From Faecalibacterium sp. HTF-F (GTDB taxonomy: Bacteria > Bacillota > Clostridia > Oscillospirales > Ruminococcaceae): 64,000 nt of DNA. Shown here in pieces: positions 60,560 through 64,000 of the stretch. Position 1 is the first letter of the stretch, and each line of letters begins with the position of its first letter. Both the position numbers and the translations under genes were made by a program. The stretch spans positions 1,674,001-1,738,000 of the forward strand of contig NZ_CP094473.1 of the NCBI RefSeq assembly GCF_023347535.1. Reading direction: 5' to 3'. The notes beneath the pieces are model-generated. The model saw nothing but the letters and a program-made list of their open reading frames with translations, was not told the DNA's origin and did not search any database.

Positions 60560-61142
60560 CCATGCGCTTTTTGCCAAAAGTCTTTCAATCGCCCTGTGTG
60601 ATTTTCCAGAAATCGATCAATTTTCCAGCACAAAAGATATTAAAAATTTGGAAAATCATATTACCACAGAGCAACCAGACATTTTACTGATTGATATTAA
60701 CCTAGGGGGGCTGACGAATGAGGATGGTTTAATGCTCACACAACATTTATTGAAACATTTTCCAGAACAAAAAATAGTTATTCTCTCTGGCTATAATCTC
60801 CCTGTTTATCATAAAGAGGCAAAACGAATTGGTGCAAAAGGATTTATCAGTAAAGATGTGGAACCGGATGAACTGCTCCATATTTTAATGGCTATCAGAA
60901 ATGGAACTACTTATTTCCCACAGGAAAAAATATTTATTGAAGATTTGACAGAGGGAGAAAAGAAAGTTCTCGAATTGGTATCAACTGGTGCCAAGCGTAA
61001 AGAAATTGCCAAACAACTTTTTATTAGTGAACGGACAGTATCAAATCACTTACAGCATATTTTTGAAAAGTTGCAGGTTGGGTCTACGGTAGAGGCAGTA
61101 ACAAAAGCAATTCAAATAGGCTATATATCTCCCGTGAAATGA
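60537..61142 (+). CDS. NarL/LuxR-type response regulator
   Basis: 201 residues. Receiver domain with VLLVDDHALFAKSLSIAL, phospho-acceptor Asp in DILLIDINLGG, and conserved Ser/Lys in VILSGYN and AKGFISKD. C-terminal LuxR HTH is LTEGEKKVLELVSTGAKRKE, then IAKQLFISERTVSNHLQHIF. Starts 23 bases inside the kinase gene. It likely activates the Bce-like transporter, possibly through the 17-bp inverted repeat at 56036-56076. Confidence 0.92.
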   Translation: MRVLLVDDHALFAKSLSIALCDFPEIDQFSSTKDIKNLENHITTEQPDILLIDINLGGLTNEDGLMLTQHLLKHFPEQKIVILSGYNLPVYHKEAKRIGAKGFISKDVEPDELLHILMAIRNGTTYFPQEKIFIEDLTEGEKKVLELVSTGAKRKEIAKQLFISERTVSNHLQHIFEKLQVGSTVEAVTKAIQIGYISPVK

Positions 61143-61213
61143 AATACTACTTAATGTAAAATTTCATTACATTCTCATAATTCAACCCGAAATGTAGAAT
61201 GATATAGGGTGAT

Positions 61214-61579
61214 ATGAGAATGAACCAAGATGAAAGAAGATTTGACTTTCACGGCCTCGGGGCAGCTCTCAAACGAGCCAGAGAAGAAAAGGGCTGGACA
61301 CAAGCCTATGTTGCGGAATTAGTAGACCGTGACTCCCGTACCATTATGAATATTGAGAACAAAGGTCAGTATCCCAGCTTCGACCTTTTTGTTAAACTCA
61401 TTACTATGTTTGACGTTTCAGTTGACCAGTTTATTCATGCGGACGGAGGGGCAAGGTCAAGTTCTTGCAGAAAGCACATTGATGTTCTTCTAAACTCCAT
61501 GAACGAAAAAGAGCTTGTCGTGATAGAAGCCACAGCCGAGGGCATTAAGAAAGCCAGAGAAACGGAGGTTCCAGAATAA
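61214..61579 (+). CDS. XRE family regulator of the transposon
   Basis: 121 residues with an N-terminal Cro/CI HTH: GLGAALKRAREEKGWTQAYV, then AELVDRDSRTIMNIENKGQY. The C-terminal part (SSCRKHIDVLLNSMNEKELV) is helical. Start may be 61214 or the ATG two codons later at 61220; the AGGG ribosome site suits the second. It follows the two-component genes and converges on the relaxase gene. Probably controls element or cargo expression. Confidence 0.8.
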   Translation: MRMNQDERRFDFHGLGAALKRAREEKGWTQAYVAELVDRDSRTIMNIENKGQYPSFDLFVKLITMFDVSVDQFIHADGGARSSSCRKHIDVLLNSMNEKELVVIEATAEGIKKARETEVPE

Positions 61580-61691
61580 GGGCCTCTGTTTTTTTGCGCC
61601 ATTTTAGGGGCTGCCGCTAAGTGGCAAGCAATGCCTCTGTGGCCACAAGTGGCACAAAGGCGGCTTGTTGGGGCTCGCCCCAAACCCGTAT

Positions 61692-61714
61692 CTTCGGGCC
61701 AACATGGCCCGAAG
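61692..61714. repeat. Dispersed element palindrome, copy 4
   Basis: CTTCGGGCC-AACAT-GGCCCGAAG, between XRE gene and relaxase, about 35 bases past the relaxase stop. Confidence 0.7.
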
Positions 61715-61748
61715 TGTCAGCGTCGCTTTGCTCCTTGTTTTCATAACC

Positions 61749-63164
61749 TTAACGCTCCTTTTCCTGCTTTCTTCCCGATTCGGTGTAGCCCATCAGAGTG
61801 TCAATGTTCGCTTTGATCGTGACGATCTCCTGCATATCCCGTCGTGCCTTTTGATATTCTCCATAGAGCTGTTTTTTCTTTGCTGTGAGCTTACGGCCTT
61901 CTTCCTTCAGCACATCCATTTTGGGGAGCTTCGCCCCGCCCAGCAGAGAGCGCATTTCCGTTTGTGCAGCCCGGTACAGTTCAAGGTCGGCCTCATGCTC
62001 CGCAAGGAATTTCCGGCTGTACTTCGTCGCCTTATACTGCTCAAAGACTGGACGGGTTTTGGCATACTGAACCGTTGCGGCCTTTAGCCCGGCATTGGTT
62101 TTCATGGCCTGCTCCGTCTGCTTGACCTGTTCGGAAATAACATGGAAACGGTCTGCCGCCTCGGTGGCTTTCTTCGCCAACTGCTCATAATCGGTCAGGT
62201 TATTGTCCTGTATATAGGCAAGAGCGGCGGCCATCTGCTTAATGTTAAATACCTTCGCCCAGCGTTCATATCCCGGCCCCTTACCGGCAGCCAGCTTTGC
62301 TTGAATATCCACCGCCAGACTGATTTTCCGCTCCGAGTGCCCGGGGCGTTTTTCTTTGCCCTCAATGGCGGCCAAAACATCTTGCAAGTCGTAGCCGTCC
62401 CCCAGCGTGGAGGCACGCAGACGGGTGAAGCGTTCCTGCCCTTGCCCGGTCAGCCGGAAACTGATACCGCCGCCCCGAACCTTCTTGACTTCATATCCGG
62501 CCCGTTTCATCAGGGCAAGAAATTCATCCAGATCGGCGGGGCGCTCGGCCAGTGCGGTATCAATGGCAAGGCGCAGTCGGTCCTGATAGGAAAGCGGCCC
62601 TTTCCGGTCTTTCTGCCACTCCCCATAGTTCCGATACTTGCCCTTGCTCCGGGGCTTCGGGTTCTCCACAATGGACAGCCCGTTTTCAAGACACAGCCTG
62701 TCAGAGAGCCGACGGAGGGCAAAGCTGGAACCCCAAAAGTTTCGGAATTTCCGGGTACAGTCAAGGATGGTGGAGTTGTAATAAATGTGACAATGGATGT
62801 GCTGCTTGTCAGTATGCGTGGTAACGATAAATGCGTGCCGCCCCTTTGTCCAGCGCATAGCCAGCTCATAGCCGATACGGTTCGCCTCCTTCGGGGTGAT
62901 CTCACCCGGATAGAAGGATTGTCGTATCTGATAGCACAGCACATCATTTTCTTTTTTCTGTTCTCGGCCCGTCATAGCGGCATAGCTGGCCTTTGCCAAA
63001 AGGAACTCGTCTGCCACGGTGGCCGGATCACATTCATAAGCGGAGATATACTTTCCGCTTTCTGTTTTCTCCGGGTCCTTGCCATAGTCCAGACAATCCC
63101 GGATTGCCTCGGCAATCGTTTCGCCTTCGCCCGCATGGCGCTGCAACAAAGTTGTGGTAGCCAG
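61749..63164 (-). CDS. Relaxase / mobilisation nuclease
   Basis: About 471 residues. It nicks the transfer origin and pilots single-stranded DNA in conjugation. The metal-binding motif is HAFIVTTHTDKQHIHCHIYY (His triad in HxDxxHxHxH form), preceded by QRHAGEGETIAEAIRDCLDY at the N-terminus. The C-terminal half is coiled coil (KEEGRKLTAKKKQLYGEYQK). The family start is ATTTLLQRHAGE-like; here that point is a CTG at 63164, seven bases after GGAGGG, with no ATG in frame. A TTG at 63149 is an alternative. No MobC gene is adjacent. Confidence 0.85.
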   Translation of the reverse strand: MATTTLLQRHAGEGETIAEAIRDCLDYGKDPEKTESGKYISAYECDPATVADEFLLAKASYAAMTGREQKKENDVLCYQIRQSFYPGEITPKEANRIGYELAMRWTKGRHAFIVTTHTDKQHIHCHIYYNSTILDCTRKFRNFWGSSFALRRLSDRLCLENGLSIVENPKPRSKGKYRNYGEWQKDRKGPLSYQDRLRLAIDTALAERPADLDEFLALMKRAGYEVKKVRGGGISFRLTGQGQERFTRLRASTLGDGYDLQDVLAAIEGKEKRPGHSERKISLAVDIQAKLAAGKGPGYERWAKVFNIKQMAAALAYIQDNNLTDYEQLAKKATEAADRFHVISEQVKQTEQAMKTNAGLKAATVQYAKTRPVFEQYKATKYSRKFLAEHEADLELYRAAQTEMRSLLGGAKLPKMDVLKEEGRKLTAKKKQLYGEYQKARRDMQEIVTIKANIDTLMGYTESGRKQEKER

Positions 63165-63215
63165 AAATCATCCCTCCTTTCCATGAGAAAGGGGCGGCCT
63201 ATTCAGACCGCCCCG

Positions 63216-63240
63216 ACTTCGGGCCAACATGGCCCGAGGT
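63216..63240. repeat. Dispersed element palindrome, copy 5
   Basis: ACTTCGGGCC-AACAT-GGCCCGAGGT, between the relaxase and CD1845-type genes. Confidence 0.7.
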
Positions 63241-63243
63241 TGT

Positions 63244-63534
63244 TTAACTTGCCAGAAACCGGTACAGAGCGGATTTGCCTCCATCCAGCGCCCAAAGAAG
63301 GGAGCCCGCCGCCGCTTGCAGTCCATACGGCGAAAGAAGGAAGGCAAGAAACAGAAATACAATCCCGCCTATGGGCGTCGGCGTGAAAAAGAGAGCGACA
63401 CCCAGCACCGCCAGGATCACAGAGGCAATCGTCAGCAGGACGGCACAAATCTCAAACAGAAACACCAGCAGAGCCGCCAGAAGGGACAGCGCCAAAGCAA
63501 AGGGAGCAACCAATATTTTCAGCAGTATCTTCAT
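63244..63534 (-). CDS. CD1845-type small membrane protein of transposon
   Basis: 96 residues, three hydrophobic segments: KILLKILVAPFALALSLLAA, VLLTIASVILAVLGVALFF and GGIVFLFLAFLLSPYGLQAA. The LSPYGL motif and size match CD1845-family proteins in clostridial conjugative transposons. AAAGGAGG is eight bases before the ATG at 63534; the TTG two codons earlier is closer to that site and less likely. Its promoter shares a regulatory block with the recombinase. Role unknown. Confidence 0.78.
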   Translation of the reverse strand: MKILLKILVAPFALALSLLAALLVFLFEICAVLLTIASVILAVLGVALFFTPTPIGGIVFLFLAFLLSPYGLQAAAGSLLWALDGGKSALYRFLAS

Positions 63535-63569
63535 CTTCAAAACCTCCTTTATCTATCCTTTCTACCTCT

Positions 63570-63625
63570 ATTTTATCATGCCTGCCCGGGGACATAAATG
63601 TTGCGAAAGATTAGTAAATCCTGTC
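63570..63625 (-). promoter_or_regulatory. Promoter of CD1845-type gene with shared regulatory block
   Basis: On the minus strand TTTATG (63593-63598) and TAAAAT (63570-63575) are 17 bases apart. The block GGACAG, CTAATC, TTCGCAACATT, TGTCC precedes it as it does the recombinase promoter. Confidence 0.65.
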
Positions 63626-63630
63626 CTAAA

Positions 63631-63655
63631 ACTTCGGGTCATGCTGGCCCGAAGC
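63631..63655. repeat. Dispersed element palindrome, copy 6
   Basis: ACTTCGGGTC-ATGCT-GGCCCGAAGC, beside the shared promoter block and upstream of the HNH gene. Confidence 0.7.
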
Positions 63656-63722
63656 TTGATGGTTTTATCTAAAAAGTTATGATATAATGAAATCAATATT
63701 TTGGTTAGACGAGGTGATGAAC

Positions 63723-64000
63723 ATGGGGAACAGCAGAGACGACTTTACTTCAGCAACAAAGGAATTACTGGCAAATCGGGTTGGTAGAAGATGTAGTAAT
63801 CCTGCTTGCCGAAAGTTGACTTGTGGGGCAAATACCAATCCTGAAAAAATTACAAATATAGGGGTAGCAGCTCATATCTGTGCAGCGGCTCAAGGCGGTC
63901 CACGCTATGACGATTCTATGACACCCGAAGAAAGAAAGTCGTTTGAAAATGGAATTTGGTTATGCCAGTCTTGTTCTAAATTGATTGATACGGATATTAC
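63723..64000 (+). CDS. HNH-type zinc protein, N-terminal part (cut by window end)
   Basis: The first 92 codons are in view. Pairs RCSNPACRKL and LCQSCSKLID give four cysteines flanking AHICAAAQGGPRYD, an HNH-like nuclease or zinc module. GIWLCQSC and MTPEERKSFENG are typical of an N-terminal domain fused to varied effectors in defence genes. GAGG lies eight bases before the ATG at 63723; an ATG two codons earlier is too close. A TATAAT box is about 50 bases upstream. The effector domain lies beyond the window. Confidence 0.6.
   Translation, partial: MGNSRDDFTSATKELLANRVGRRCSNPACRKLTCGANTNPEKITNIGVAAHICAAAQGGPRYDDSMTPEERKSFENGIWLCQSCSKLIDTDI

Larger units (their letters stand above)
52440..64000 (-). 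mobile_element. Tn1549/CTn-type element, left part, runs off the window
   Basis: Serine recombinase at the left end, small accessory genes, sigma-like factor, relaxase and CD1845-type membrane protein are all on the minus strand, as in clostridial Tn1549-type elements. Cargo on the plus strand is a Bce-like transporter, a two-component system and an XRE gene. It has split a HipA/CtkA-like gene near 52440. Six copies of one palindrome occur only within it. The right end is not in view, so mobility cannot be judged. Confidence 0.7.

Noticed and set aside
58994-61142. BceRS-type two-component system
   Set aside because: The kinase has many membrane segments and the regulator has a LuxR-type HTH, so it is NarL-type rather than BceRS.

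Overview
The window looks like a chromosomal segment of a GC-rich, low-G+C-phylum gut anaerobe of the Oscillospiraceae, most like Faecalibacterium or a close relative. This is inferred from gene content and style: a sodium-pump decarboxylase, a Tat-type lipoprotein sugar binder, DUF1836, a release factor 2 gene without a frameshift, and clostridial Tn1549-type transposon genes. I could not run a search, so the species is not fixed.

Positions 1-33443 are core genome. The minus strand carries Na+-pump decarboxylase subunits (oadB and a gamma-like subunit), mreB, recD2, a lipoprotein, a MATE exporter, a polar amino acid ABC operon (binding protein, permease, ATPase), a duplicated-domain lipoprotein, cardiolipin synthase and a DegV fatty-acid binder. 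Next come DUF1836, prfB, a RING-like membrane protein, galU, a Kef-type antiporter, rpsF-ssb-rpsR and a transglutaminase-like secreted protein. A LacI-controlled maltodextrin-type operon follows (LacI, binding protein, two permeases, malQ), then two small proteins with double-glycine leaders, then galK divergent from an AraC regulator, and rlmD. Many gene ends carry clear intrinsic terminators, and several promoters have near-consensus -35/-10 boxes with 17-base spacing.

Positions 33485-50946 form a defence island: a GmrSD-like DUF262/DUF1524 nuclease, a type I restriction-modification operon (hsdM, hsdS, two AT-rich genes of unknown role, hsdR), and a second DUF262 nuclease. Between hsdR and the second nuclease sits a small serine-recombinase element (about 43.4-49.0 kb) with ParB-like, RepA-like, DnaC-like and HTH genes but no relaxase. 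Its left end is the most unusual DNA in the window: four matched pairs of 15-base hairpins, four -10-like boxes each exactly 23 bases after a hairpin, and two copies of a roughly 115-base structured sequence whose stems show compensatory changes. The second copy lies in the leader of the ParB-like gene.

Positions 50947-52464 hold debris of an older transposon (the C-terminal piece of a serine recombinase) and an HTH gene followed by the 5' piece of a HipA/CtkA-like gene. That gene is cut by a second, larger element running from about 52.46 kb past the window end. This element is of Tn1549/CTn type: serine recombinase, small accessory genes, sigma-like factor, relaxase and a CD1845-type membrane protein. 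Its cargo is a Bce-like peptide-antibiotic ABC transporter with a NarL-type two-component system and an XRE regulator. It also carries six dispersed copies of one palindrome and two promoters sharing one regulatory block. The window ends inside an HNH-type gene that may be the N-terminus of a defence protein.
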